A stretch of 64,000 bases of DNA, from positions 13,531 to 77,530 of the forward strand of contig NZ_LLZN01000061.1 in the NCBI RefSeq assembly GCF_001509795.1. The letters run 5' to 3'. The notes under the pieces are model-generated. The model was given only the letters and a program-made list of their open reading frames with translations, ran no database searches and was not told the origin of the DNA. Origin of the DNA: Streptomyces sp. NRRL WC-3605. Its GTDB lineage: Bacteria > Actinomycetota > Actinomycetes > Streptomycetales > Streptomycetaceae. The translations under genes were made by a program, and so were the position numbers. Shown piece after piece: positions 16,921 to 26,598 of the stretch (positions within the stretch are counted from its first letter, which is position 1; each line of letters opens with the position of its first letter).

Positions 16921-18471
16921 TCAGTCCCCGGGCACCCGGAAGGTCCGCAGGAACACGTCCAGGGCCTCCCGGTTGCCCGGGGCGTCCCAGTCGCGCGCCG
17001 GGGTCGACCAGCGCAGCGAGAAGCCGCGGTGGTCGTCGAGGAGGAAGCCCCGGCCGAAGGTGTGCACCTGCGTGCCGCCGCTGCGCGACAGCCACTCCAT
17101 GTCCGCGGCCTCGTAGCCCTGGTAGGTGGTGGCCTCGATCTCCCCGATCCGGCGGAAGCCGTCCGACCGCGCCAGCTGGGGCTGCACGTCGTCGCGCCAG
17201 ACGGCCACCGGGTCGGGGTCCAGGCGCTCGCTGTAGGTGACGGCGAGCCGGCGCGGGTCGCCCTCGGCGCCCAGGAACACCCGGTACGCCAGATCGGCGG
17301 CCCGGGTCGTGGACACCGGCCTCCAGCCGCGCGGCAGGGCCACGGAGAAGCCGTCCGGCGAGGTGTACGTCCGGTAGCCGTCGGGGAGGGCGTCGCCCGG
17401 TGTCCCGGCGTCCGACGGCGGGGAACCGGGCGCGGGGGAGGAGGCACCGCCGCCCGTCCCGGCGGGCGGGGTCCGGGTCCCGGTGGCCTCCGGGGGGCGG
17501 GAGTCCTGGCCGTCCGTCGCGACGAGGACGGCGGCGGCGACGACGGCGACGACGGCCAGGGCCGTGCCGAACAGCAGGGCCCGTCTGCCCCGCACGGGAC
17601 CGGCGCCGACGCGGTCCAGCGGCCCGGGGCGCGGCGTCTCCCCGCCGTCCGTGCCGTGCTCCTCCCGCAGGACGCGGACGAGGGCGTCACGGACGGCGGA
17701 CCTGCCCAGACGCTCCCGTGAGTCCTTGCGCAGCAGTCCCTGCACGGCCTGGGTGAGCGGGCCGGACCGGACGGGGGCGCGCAGCGGCAACCGGTCCACG
17801 CCCTTCAGGGTGGCCTCGGGCCGGTCCCGCTCCCGGTACGGCGGGCGGCCCTCGGACATCGAGTAGAGGATCGCGCCGAGCGCCCACAGGTCGGACGCCG
17901 GCCCGACGCGCTCGTCGCGGGCCTGCTCCGGCGAGGCGTAGGACGGTGCCGCGAGGCGGGGCGAGAGGGTGGCCCCGGCCAGGCCGAAGCCGGTGACGAC
18001 CACGGCGTCCTCCCCGCCCACGAAGACCTGACCCGGGCTCAGCTCGCCGTGCGTGATGCCGGCGACGTGCGCGGCCTCCAGCACGTCCAGCAGCTCCAGA
18101 CCGATCCGGGCGGTCCGGGTGTAGTCGAACGTGCCCTGCCGGGTGAGGAGTTCACCCAGCGGCAGGCCGTCGATCCACTCCGTGACGATCCACAGGCTCC
18201 CCGCGTCCTCGACGGCGTCCAGGACGGCGGCCACCCGGCCGGGCCGCAGCAGCTCCATGCGTTCCGACGTCCGCAGAATGCGGGAGGTGGCCCTCCGCGC
18301 GGTGTCCGGGTCCTGGTCGAGGGGCAGACCTATCTGGGTCAGAAGGCACGCGTGTTCGGTTTCCAGGTCCTCGCCGGAATAGCTCACCCGGTTCGTCTCC
18401 CGATGCACGACATCGACGAGGCGGTACCGTCCGGCGACCAACTCGGAGGTGGGGACGTGTGCCTTGACCAT
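16921..18471 (-). CDS. Membrane-anchored protein-kinase-fold protein, probable pseudokinase
   Basis: A 516-residue protein with a Hanks-type kinase fold at residues 13-275, a Pro/Gly-rich juxtamembrane stretch, a single membrane helix (ALLFGTALAVVAVVAAAVLV) and an extracytoplasmic domain (about residues 370-516). The catalytic motifs are broken: HRD is HGE at 141-143, DFG is GFG at 161-163, the ATP-binding Lys position reads Thr45, and the glycine loop is gone. The activation-loop APE region (PSYASPEQARD) and WALGAILYSM are kept. It is therefore likely a scaffold or sensor rather than an active kinase. ATG 18471 has GAGGG 6 bases upstream. Confidence 0.85.
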   Translation of the reverse strand: MVKAHVPTSELVAGRYRLVDVVHRETNRVSYSGEDLETEHACLLTQIGLPLDQDPDTARRATSRILRTSERMELLRPGRVAAVLDAVEDAGSLWIVTEWIDGLPLGELLTRQGTFDYTRTARIGLELLDVLEAAHVAGITHGELSPGQVFVGGEDAVVVTGFGLAGATLSPRLAAPSYASPEQARDERVGPASDLWALGAILYSMSEGRPPYRERDRPEATLKGVDRLPLRAPVRSGPLTQAVQGLLRKDSRERLGRSAVRDALVRVLREEHGTDGGETPRPGPLDRVGAGPVRGRRALLFGTALAVVAVVAAAVLVATDGQDSRPPEATGTRTPPAGTGGGASSPAPGSPPSDAGTPGDALPDGYRTYTSPDGFSVALPRGWRPVSTTRAADLAYRVFLGAEGDPRRLAVTYSERLDPDPVAVWRDDVQPQLARSDGFRRIGEIEATTYQGYEAADMEWLSRSGGTQVHTFGRGFLLDDHRGFSLRWSTPARDWDAPGNREALDVFLRTFRVPGD

Positions 18472-18634
18472 GACTATCCCTCGCTGAACACCTGACTCCC
18501 ATATCTCACAGGAAGTACGGGAGCCGTCACCCGATCCGTTCAACGAAAGCCGGGGAGAAAGGGCTTCCTCTTTCCTTTCTTCCTGACGCTGGAGTAAGCA
18601 GCCGGAAAGGGCGGGGGAATTCCGCCGGGAATGC

Positions 18635-19603
18635 TCAGTGAAGGCCGAAATCCGCCGCCCAGCGCCCGACATCAGCGGTCGTCGCGTTGCCCCCGCACAC
18701 CACCAGGCCGAGCCGGGCGCCGTCCCCGACCCGCTCCAGCACGCGCCGCGCCGCCGGCAGCAGGGCACCGGCCGCCGGCTCGGTCCACACCTTGGCGTGC
18801 TCGGCGAGCTCGAGCACCCCGCGCACCGCGTCCCGGTCCGGCACCACCAGCACGTCGTCCACGAGCGCGGACACATGGTCGTACGTCAGCCGCGAGACGC
18901 TCGGCGCGCTCAGCGTGGACACGATCGACGACAGCTTCACCGGCACCGGCCCGCCCGCCGCCAGCGCCGCCGACATCGCCTCGGCGCCCTCCGTCTCCAC
19001 ACCCCAGATCCGCACGCCGGGGCGCCGGGCCCGCAGCGCCACCGCGACCCCGGCGATCAGCCCGCCGCCCCCGACGCTCACCACCACGTCCGTCAACGCG
19101 TCGGCGTCGTCGGCGAGTTCCAGCCCGACCGTGCCCTGACCGGCGACCACCAGCGGGTCGTCGAACGGGTGCACAAGGGTCAGGCCCTCGTCCCGCAGCC
19201 GGGTGACGAGCGCGAACGCGCCGTCCATGTCGTCCGTCAGCCGCACCGACGCCCCGGCGTCCCGGGCGATCTCGACGGCTCGCGCGGGCGCCGTACGCGG
19301 CATGACCACGGTCGCCTTCACGTCGAGGACGGCCGCCGTCATCGCGAGGGCGATCCCGTGGTTGCCGCCGCTGACGGCCACCACCCCGGCCGCGCGCTGC
19401 GCCTCGTCGAGCGACAGCAGCTTCGCCGTGGCGCCGCGCGCCTTGAACGAGCCGGTGCGCTGGAGGAGTTCGAGCTTCGCCGTCACCGGCACGCCGAGCA
19501 GGTCGGAGAGGCCGGGACTGGACACGGTCGGCGTACGGACGACATGCCCGGCGACGAGTCCGGCGGCGGCTTCGACCTCGGAGATCCCGATCAAGACATT
19601 CAC
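18635..19603 (-). CDS. PLP-dependent threonine/serine dehydratase family protein
   Basis: A 322-residue fold-type II PLP enzyme. It shows the PLP lysine motif (GSFKARGA), the phosphate-binding SGGNHGIALA and the glycine loop VVSVGGGGLIAG. It should deaminate L-threonine or L-serine to the 2-oxo acid; the absence of an ACT regulatory domain indicates a catabolic type. It could also be a racemase of the same fold. The 163 bp between it and the pseudokinase start hold no gene. Confidence 0.88.
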   Translation of the reverse strand: MNVLIGISEVEAAAGLVAGHVVRTPTVSSPGLSDLLGVPVTAKLELLQRTGSFKARGATAKLLSLDEAQRAAGVVAVSGGNHGIALAMTAAVLDVKATVVMPRTAPARAVEIARDAGASVRLTDDMDGAFALVTRLRDEGLTLVHPFDDPLVVAGQGTVGLELADDADALTDVVVSVGGGGLIAGVAVALRARRPGVRIWGVETEGAEAMSAALAAGGPVPVKLSSIVSTLSAPSVSRLTYDHVSALVDDVLVVPDRDAVRGVLELAEHAKVWTEPAAGALLPAARRVLERVGDGARLGLVVCGGNATTADVGRWAADFGLH

Positions 19604-19689
19604 CCTTTCCGGCGCGGGGCGTCTCCCGCGCCGTCTGCACCCTCGCTCGCGGAATGCCGCCGGTCAAGCCGGGACCGGCGGCACCGTGC

Positions 19690-20733
19690 TCACACCTCCC
19701 GCCGTACCACGAAGTCCAGCAGCGACCGCAGTTCGGCGGCGGGGCCGGCGGCCAGGGGCGCGCCGTCCAGGGCGGCACGGGCGGCCGTCACCTGGTGCCG
19801 TGCCTCCGCGAGCGCGGCCGTACGCCCGCCGGCCCGGTCGACGAGGTCCGCGATCTCCGCCGGGTCGGCGGCCGACTCCAGCAGCGCGGACAGCTCCCCG
19901 GCGGCGGGGGAGTCCAGTGCCGCCAGCACCGGGAACGTCTTCTTGCGCTCGCGCAGGTCGCCGTGCACGGGCTTGCCGGTGACGGCCGGGTCGCCCCAGA
20001 TGCCGAGGACGTCGTCCACGGCCTGGAACGCGATGCCCAGGTGCCGCCCGGCCCGGTCGAGGGCGGCCACGGTCGCGGGCGGCGCCCCGCCGAGGACGGC
20101 GCCCAGCGCGGCCGCGCAGCCCAGCAGCGCACCGGTCTTGTGCTCGGCCATCGCCCGGTACTCGCGCGGGCGCACCCGGTCCGGGCCGGTCCAGGGGCGC
20201 GACGTGAACAGCAGGTCGTCCGCCTGCCCGCGCACCAGGTCCCCGAGCGCCCGCGACAGCAGCCGCACGGCCGGTGCCCCGGAGCCGGCGAGCGCCTCTA
20301 CGGCCAGCCCGAACAGCGCGTCCCCGGCCAGCACGGCCGGCCCGGTGCCGTACGCCTTCCACACGGTGGGCCGGCGGCGGCGCGCCTCGTCACCGTCCAT
20401 GATGTCGTCGTGCAGCAGCGAGAAGGCGTGCACCAGTTCCACCGCGACGGCACCCGGTACCGCCGCACCGCCGTGCGCGCCGGAGGCCTCCGCGCCGAGC
20501 ACGGCGAGGGCCTGCCGTACGCCCTTCCCGCCGGAGGAGCCGGACGGCGCGCCGCCCACCTCGCACCAGCCGAAGGAGTACGCGGCCATCTCGCCGATCC
20601 ACGGGTGCGTGCGCGCCACGGTCTCGCGGAGAGCGGGCGTCACCAGGGCCCGGCACCGGGCGAGGGTGTGCTGGACACCGGCGGCGGGGCGGGTGTCCCC
20701 GGGCGTCCGGACGGGGGCGGGAAGGGCGCTCAC
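19690..20733 (-). CDS. Polyprenyl diphosphate synthase (trans-isoprenyl transferase)
   Basis: A 347-residue all-helical prenyltransferase. The first Asp-rich motif is LLHDDIMDGD with the DEARRRRPT segment, and the second is FQAVDDVLGIWGD. It should chain IPP onto allylic diphosphates to give a C15-C25 or longer product. The IPP-binding motif usually written GGKRLRP reads GGKGVRQ. GTG 20733 overlaps the TGA of the upstream TPR gene (GTGA), so translation is coupled. No terpene cyclase is adjacent, so the product is unknown. It shares an operon with the TPR protein. Confidence 0.88.
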   Translation of the reverse strand: MSALPAPVRTPGDTRPAAGVQHTLARCRALVTPALRETVARTHPWIGEMAAYSFGWCEVGGAPSGSSGGKGVRQALAVLGAEASGAHGGAAVPGAVAVELVHAFSLLHDDIMDGDEARRRRPTVWKAYGTGPAVLAGDALFGLAVEALAGSGAPAVRLLSRALGDLVRGQADDLLFTSRPWTGPDRVRPREYRAMAEHKTGALLGCAAALGAVLGGAPPATVAALDRAGRHLGIAFQAVDDVLGIWGDPAVTGKPVHGDLRERKKTFPVLAALDSPAAGELSALLESAADPAEIADLVDRAGGRTAALAEARHQVTAARAALDGAPLAAGPAAELRSLLDFVVRREV

Positions 20734-21869
20734 CGGACGCCCGCCGTTCCCGCGCCCGCCGTTCCCGCGCCCACTGTCTCCGCGCCCACCGTCTCCGCGC
20801 CCACCGTCTCCGCGCCCGCCGTCTCCGGGTCCACCGCGGTGGTCTCGCCGGGGCAGAACTCCCGCTGGGCCTCGGCCACCATCGCGCGGGCGTGCCGCAG
20901 CCCTATCCGGTCCATGACGTCGGCCAGGTCGGCGAGTTCGGCCGCCGTCCCGGCGCGGTCGCGTCCCAGCCGGGCCAGCGCCTTGGCGCGTCCCAGCCGC
21001 GACAGCGCCTCTCCTCTCGGCTCGCCCATCGCGCGGAACTCCGCCAGAGCCTCCTCGTACCGGTCCAGGGCCTCCGCGTACCGGCCCGCGCGGTACAGGA
21101 CATTGCCGCGCATCTTGTGGTTGTAGGCCAGCGCGCTGGTCAGCCGCATCTCCCGGCAGGTCGCCTCGGCCTCGGACAGCAGTGCCAGGGCGCGTTCCGT
21201 GTCGCCGTCGCGCACGGAGACGACGTCGGCGAGGCCGCGCAGCGCCCAGGCGTGCCCGCGGCGGTCCTCGGCCCGCGCGGCGATGTCGGCGGCCTCCTCG
21301 AACAGGGCGTACGCCGTGTCGTAGGACCCGGTGTTGCGGTGGATCTGCGCGATGCCCTCCAGCGCCCACACCGTGTGCCGGGCCTCCCCGCGCCGCCGGG
21401 CCTCGGCCAGCAGTTGCTCGTGCAGGCGGTGGACGGCGTCGTAGTCGCCCTGGATGCGCCCCGTCTCGGCGAGCCCGGCCAGTGAATAGCCCCGGACGAC
21501 GACGTCGCCGGTGCGCTCGCCGAGGTCCGCCGCCAGCCGGAGCAGCCGGAACGCCAGCCGGAAGGCGCCACGCTGGCGGGCCAGGGTGCCGCCGCTCCAC
21601 AGGGCCCAGGCCATCGCCGCCCCGTCACCGGCCGAGCGCGCGGAGCGGTAGCTGGCCTTCCAGGCCCGCTCGGCGTCCGCGACCTGTCCGAGCCTGCGGT
21701 GCGCCTCGGCGACCGCGAGGCCCGAACGGGCCGCCTCGCCGTGCTCGCCGGCCCGTTCGGCGGCTCTCAACTGCTCGGTGCCGGCGGCCAGTACGTCCGT
21801 GAGGGACGCGTTCACGGACAGGGTGGTCAGAGCGCCCTGGTACTCCGGGGCGAATGCCTTGCCGTACAT
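20730..21869 (-). CDS. Tetratricopeptide-repeat protein
   Basis: A 379-residue cytoplasmic protein of helical TPR-like repeats from about residue 25 to 330. Typical repeat units include SYDTAYALFEEAADIAARAE, DTERALALLSEAEATCREM and RYAEALDRYEEALAEFRAMG. The last 35 residues are a low-complexity tail of GAETV/GAGTA pentapeptides encoded by a 6 x 15 bp tandem repeat. There is no DNA-binding domain, so it is probably a scaffold for protein contacts. ATG 21869 has AAAGG upstream. The gene is coupled by GTGA to the prenyl synthase, and a phased GTATAC array lies directly in front of it. Confidence 0.85.
   Translation of the reverse strand: MYGKAFAPEYQGALTTLSVNASLTDVLAAGTEQLRAAERAGEHGEAARSGLAVAEAHRRLGQVADAERAWKASYRSARSAGDGAAMAWALWSGGTLARQRGAFRLAFRLLRLAADLGERTGDVVVRGYSLAGLAETGRIQGDYDAVHRLHEQLLAEARRRGEARHTVWALEGIAQIHRNTGSYDTAYALFEEAADIAARAEDRRGHAWALRGLADVVSVRDGDTERALALLSEAEATCREMRLTSALAYNHKMRGNVLYRAGRYAEALDRYEEALAEFRAMGEPRGEALSRLGRAKALARLGRDRAGTAAELADLADVMDRIGLRHARAMVAEAQREFCPGETTAVDPETAGAETVGAETVGAETVGAGTAGAGTAGVR
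20743..20832 (-). repeat. Six tandem 15-bp repeats encoding a pentapeptide tail
   Basis: Six head-to-tail 15-bp units related to ACCGTCTCCGCGCCC: 20743-20757, 20758-20772, 20773-20787, 20788-20802, 20803-20817 and 20818-20832. The central units differ by only one base and the outer units are more diverged. They lie in frame at the 3' end of the TPR gene and encode GAETV or GAGTA pentapeptides. Unit number could vary between strains without shifting frame. Confidence 0.9.
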
Positions 21870-21885
21870 CGATGCCTTTCGATCG

Positions 21886-21956
21886 GCATACCCGCCATGT
21901 ATACGCTCTGTGTATACGCGGAGCGTATACGTGACATGTATACATGGTGTGTATAG
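21886..21956. promoter_or_regulatory. GTATAC array with exact 13-bp spacing upstream of the TPR gene
   Basis: The palindromic hexamer GTATAC occurs at 21899, 21912, 21925 and 21938, each start exactly 13 bp after the last, with one-mismatch copies in phase at 21886 (GCATAC) and 21951 (GTATAG). The seven-base linkers differ, so this is not a simple tandem duplication. The array begins 17 bp upstream of the TPR start codon (21869) and covers where its promoter must be. It is likely a cooperative operator, but no regulator is identified. Confidence 0.8.
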
Positions 21957-21969
21957 AGCGGGAAGAATC

Positions 21970-21998
21970 AGCCCTGGCCGGAAGGGGAGGCCAGGGCT
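21970..21998 (-). terminator. Hairpin between the serine hydrolase gene and the GTATAC array
   Basis: AGCCCTGGCC at 21970-21979 pairs perfectly with GGCCAGGGCT at 21989-21998 across a 9-base loop. It lies about 110 bp downstream of the stop of the reverse-strand serine hydrolase gene (22109) and upstream of the TPR promoter region, so it probably ends the former transcript. No gene is visible in 21999-22108. Confidence 0.55.
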
Positions 21999-22108
21999 TC
22001 ACTTGTCGTCGATCAAGACGTCGAGAGGTCGGACGGGGTTGCTCGTGAGGCGCAAGTCACCCCGGTACGTGGCCGGTTCCGCGGCGGGCCCGCCTCACCG
22101 GGTCCGCC

Positions 22109-23518
<1,410 letters not shown>

Positions 23519-23521
23519 TTA

Positions 23522-23550
23522 TTGACGGCGGAAAATAAGGGCTCTAGGTT
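23522..23550 (+). promoter_or_regulatory. Promoter of the ROK gene, leaderless type
   Basis: A -35 TTGACG (23522-23527) and a -10 TAGGTT (23545-23550) have a 17-bp spacer. The -10 ends 6 bases before ATG 23557, so transcription should begin at or next to the start codon and the mRNA should be leaderless. An imperfect dyad (23516-23540, CTTTTATT to AAAATAAGG) overlaps the -35 and is a plausible ROK autoregulatory site. It recalls the T-rich/A-rich repeat before the other ROK gene. Confidence 0.6.
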
Positions 23551-23556
23551 CCCCGC

Positions 23557-24744
23557 ATGTCCTCGATCCGCGGCGCCGAGACGTTCCCGGCGCACACGCC
23601 GGCCGCCTCGCAGATCTTCACCACGGTCCTCTGCCACGGGCCCATCACCCGCCTGGAGGCGGCCCGGCGGGCCGGACTGTCCCCGGCCGCCGTCACCAAG
23701 GCGGTACGGCCGCTCATCGAGGCCGGCTACCTGGTCGAGGACACGGAGGAGACGGCCCGTCCCGCGCTCGGCCGGCCCGCCAACCCGGTGCGGGTGGACG
23801 GCGCCCGGGCCCTGTTCATCGGTGTCAAGGTGACCGGCGACGAGATCATCGCCGTCCTCACCGACCTGTGCTGCCGCATCCGCGCCGCCCGCCACGCCCC
23901 GCTGCCGGGACACGAACCCGAGGACGTCCTGGCCCGGATCGCCGACCTGGTGGCCGGCCTGTGCGCCGAGGCCGGGGCGTCGGGCACCCCCGTCCTCGGC
24001 CTCGGTGTCGCCGTCTCCGGTGACGTGGACCGCGCCGCGGGCGTCGTCCGCTACTCGCCGTTCCTGGAGTGGCGGGACGTGCCCCTCGCCGCCCTCGCGA
24101 ACGCCGCCACCGGGCTGCCCGTCACCGTGGACAACGATGTCCGGGCGCTGACCGTCGCCGAGCAGTGGTTCGGCGCCGGCGTCGGGCTGTCCGACTTCGC
24201 CGTGGTCACCGTCGGCGCCGGCATCGGCTGCGGCCTCGTCGTGCACGGCCGGGTCGTCGCCGGAGCGCACGGGGTCGCCGGGGAGATCGGCCATGTGACC
24301 GTCGACCCGGCCGGCCCGCCCTGCCACTGCGGCAACCGCGGCTGCGTGGAGGCCATCGCGGGCGACGCCGCCATCCTGCGCCGTATCCGCGAGACCGCCG
24401 GCACCGAGGTCGCCGATGTCGCCGGGGCCGTCGCCCTGGCCCACGCCGGCGATCCGGCGGCACGCGACGCCTACGCCCGGGCCGGCGAGGCCATCGGCCG
24501 CGGCATCGCCACCGTCGCCAACCTGCTCGGCCCCGAACGCGTGATCATCTCCGGCGAGGGCCTCGCCGCCTACGACCTGTTCGCCGAACAGATCCGCGAC
24601 GCCTTCGCCGCGGCCGCGTTCGGCTCCGCCGCCCGGTGCGACGTCAGGACCCGCCCGCTGCCCTTCGAGGAGTGGGCACGCGGGGCCGCCGCCACCGCCA
24701 TCCAGTCCTTCATCCGAGCCGACGACCAGTCCCCGAGCCGCTGA
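23557..24744 (+). CDS. ROK-family transcriptional regulator
   Basis: A 395-residue regulator with an N-terminal winged helix (ITRLEAARRAGLSPAAVTKA, VRPLIEAGYL) and a full ROK domain: DNDV in TVDNDVRALT, glycine-rich VGAGIGCGLVVHG, and the zinc motif HVTVDPAGPPCHCGNRGCVE that the ROK protein at 772 lacks. ROK repressors usually sense the sugar released by the enzymes they control. The next genes (GH27, GH95, SGNH) follow on the same strand with a 24-bp gap to the first, so it probably controls that glycan-degrading operon and itself. Confidence 0.92.
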   Translation: MSSIRGAETFPAHTPAASQIFTTVLCHGPITRLEAARRAGLSPAAVTKAVRPLIEAGYLVEDTEETARPALGRPANPVRVDGARALFIGVKVTGDEIIAVLTDLCCRIRAARHAPLPGHEPEDVLARIADLVAGLCAEAGASGTPVLGLGVAVSGDVDRAAGVVRYSPFLEWRDVPLAALANAATGLPVTVDNDVRALTVAEQWFGAGVGLSDFAVVTVGAGIGCGLVVHGRVVAGAHGVAGEIGHVTVDPAGPPCHCGNRGCVEAIAGDAAILRRIRETAGTEVADVAGAVALAHAGDPAARDAYARAGEAIGRGIATVANLLGPERVIISGEGLAAYDLFAEQIRDAFAAAAFGSAARCDVRTRPLPFEEWARGAAATAIQSFIRADDQSPSR

Positions 24745-24768
24745 ACCGACCCCCTGGAGGTACGACCC

Positions 24769-26592
24769 ATGCGGTCATCCTCGTACTCCGCCCTGCCCGC
24801 ACGTGCCCTGAGAGCCCTCGTGGTGCTGGCGCTCACCGCGGGTGTCACCGCCGCCGTCCCCGCCGCCCGCGCCGAGACGGCCGCCGCACCCCCGGCCGCC
24901 CCCGCCGCCCCGGCCGCGCCCGCCGTCGCCGCCAAGCCCTACATGGGCTGGACCAGTTGGACCATGCAGTCGTCGAAGTACCCGGGCCTCAACCCCAAGG
25001 GCGACTACAGCTACCTCTCCGAGGCGAACGTCCTCAAGCAGACCGACGCCATGGCCGCCAAGCTGAAGAAGTACGGCTACGAGTACGTCAACATCGACGC
25101 CGGCTGGTGGATGGACTGGTCCTGGACGTCGCACTTCGACGAGTACGGCCGGCAGAAGGCCGACCCGGTCCGCTTCCCGAGCGGCATGAAGGCCGTCGCC
25201 GACCACATCCACGCCAAGGGCCTCAAGGCCGGCATCTACCTCCCGGTCGGCCTGGAGAAGGGCGCCTACGGCGACGGGAAGAACCCGATCTGGAACGCCG
25301 GGGGCTGTACGACCGCGGACATCGTGTACGACGACCTGCGCACCACCAACGGCTGGGACAGCGCCTACAAGATCGACTTCTCGGACCCCTGCGCGCAGAA
25401 GTACATCGACTCCCAGGCGCGGATGTTCGCCGACTGGGGCTACGACTTCCTCAAGCTCGACGGCGTCGGCCCCGGCTCCTTCAAGAGCGGAGACAACTAC
25501 GACAACGTCCCCGACGTCGCCGCCTGGCACCAGGCCATCGAGGCGACCGGCCGCCCCATCCACCTGGAGCTGTCCTGGTCCCTGGACTACGGGCACATAG
25601 CCGACTGGAAGAAGTACTCCAACGGCTGGCGCATCGACACGGACGTCGAGTGCTACTGCAACACCCTGGTCTCCTGGGAGAACTCGGTCGACGACCGCTG
25701 GGACGACGCCCCCGCCTGGACCGCCCACGCCGGACCCGGCGGCTGGAACGACCTCGACTCCCTCAACGTCGGCAACGGCGAGATGGACGGCCTCACCAAG
25801 GCCGAGCGCCAGAGCTACGCCACGCTGTGGGCCATCGCCAAGTCCCCCCTGTTCACCGGCGACGACCTGACCCGGCTCGACTCCTACGGGCTGAAGCTGC
25901 TCACCGACCGCGAGGTCATCGCCATCAACCAGAGCGACGCCCCGCCCGCCGAGCCCGTCACCGCCTCCGACGCGCAGCAGGTGTGGGCGGCGAAGAACCC
26001 CGACGGCACCTACACCGTCGCCCTGTTCAACCTCGCCGACGCGCCCGCCGCCGTCACCGCCGACTGGGCCGCCCTCGGCTTCAAGGGCCGCGCCTCGGTG
26101 CGCGACGTGTGGAACAAGGAGAACCTCGGGAACCGCACCGGCGGGATCACCGAGGCGCTGCCCGCGCACGGCTCCCGCCTGTTCACCGTCACCCCGCGCG
26201 GCACCCGGCTCGCCTGGACCGCCCACGAGGCCGAGGCGGGCACCCTCGCCGGCAACGCCGTCGTGGCCGGCTGCTCCGCCTGCTCCGACGGCCACAAGGT
26301 CGGCAACCTCTACTCCGGCGGCAAGGTCACCGTCGAGGACGTGGTCGTCCCCAGCAGCGGCACCTACCAGGTCGAGGTCGCCTACGTCAGCGGCGACCCG
26401 AGGTCCGTCCTCGTCTCCGCGAACGGGGGCGGCGGCACCTCCCACCGGTTCGCCTCCACCGGCGACTGGGGGACCGTCGGCAGCGTGTACGTGCCGGTGA
26501 AGCTGAAGGCCGGCACCAACACGATCACGTTCGACAGCGGGACCGGCTACGCGCCGGACATCGACCGGATCGACGTACCGACCTCCCTCTGA
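24769..26592 (+). CDS. Secreted GH27 alpha-galactosidase with C-terminal CBM35-like domain
   Basis: A 607-residue exported glycosidase. A signal peptide and an Ala/Pro-rich linker precede the GH27 barrel (about residues 55-390), which opens PYMGWTSWT. The nucleophile is Asp231 in YDFLKLDG and the acid/base is probably Asp292 in WRIDTDV. A small beta-sandwich (about 395-470) and a carbohydrate-binding module of CBM35 type (about 475-605, YEAE-like HEAEAGTLAG) follow. It should remove terminal alpha-D-galactose from plant polysaccharides or oligosaccharides; some relatives act on beta-L-arabinopyranose. GGAGG precedes ATG 24769. Confidence 0.92.
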   Translation: MRSSSYSALPARALRALVVLALTAGVTAAVPAARAETAAAPPAAPAAPAAPAVAAKPYMGWTSWTMQSSKYPGLNPKGDYSYLSEANVLKQTDAMAAKLKKYGYEYVNIDAGWWMDWSWTSHFDEYGRQKADPVRFPSGMKAVADHIHAKGLKAGIYLPVGLEKGAYGDGKNPIWNAGGCTTADIVYDDLRTTNGWDSAYKIDFSDPCAQKYIDSQARMFADWGYDFLKLDGVGPGSFKSGDNYDNVPDVAAWHQAIEATGRPIHLELSWSLDYGHIADWKKYSNGWRIDTDVECYCNTLVSWENSVDDRWDDAPAWTAHAGPGGWNDLDSLNVGNGEMDGLTKAERQSYATLWAIAKSPLFTGDDLTRLDSYGLKLLTDREVIAINQSDAPPAEPVTASDAQQVWAAKNPDGTYTVALFNLADAPAAVTADWAALGFKGRASVRDVWNKENLGNRTGGITEALPAHGSRLFTVTPRGTRLAWTAHEAEAGTLAGNAVVAGCSACSDGHKVGNLYSGGKVTVEDVVVPSSGTYQVEVAYVSGDPRSVLVSANGGGGTSHRFASTGDWGTVGSVYVPVKLKAGTNTITFDSGTGYAPDIDRIDVPTSL

Positions 26593-26598
26593 CCCCCC

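Noticed and set aside
20743..21956. CRISPR array from the 15-bp tandem repeats or the GTATAC array
   Set aside because: Neither has 25-40-bp repeats with unique spacers and no cas genes occur. The first is coding; the second is a hexamer array.
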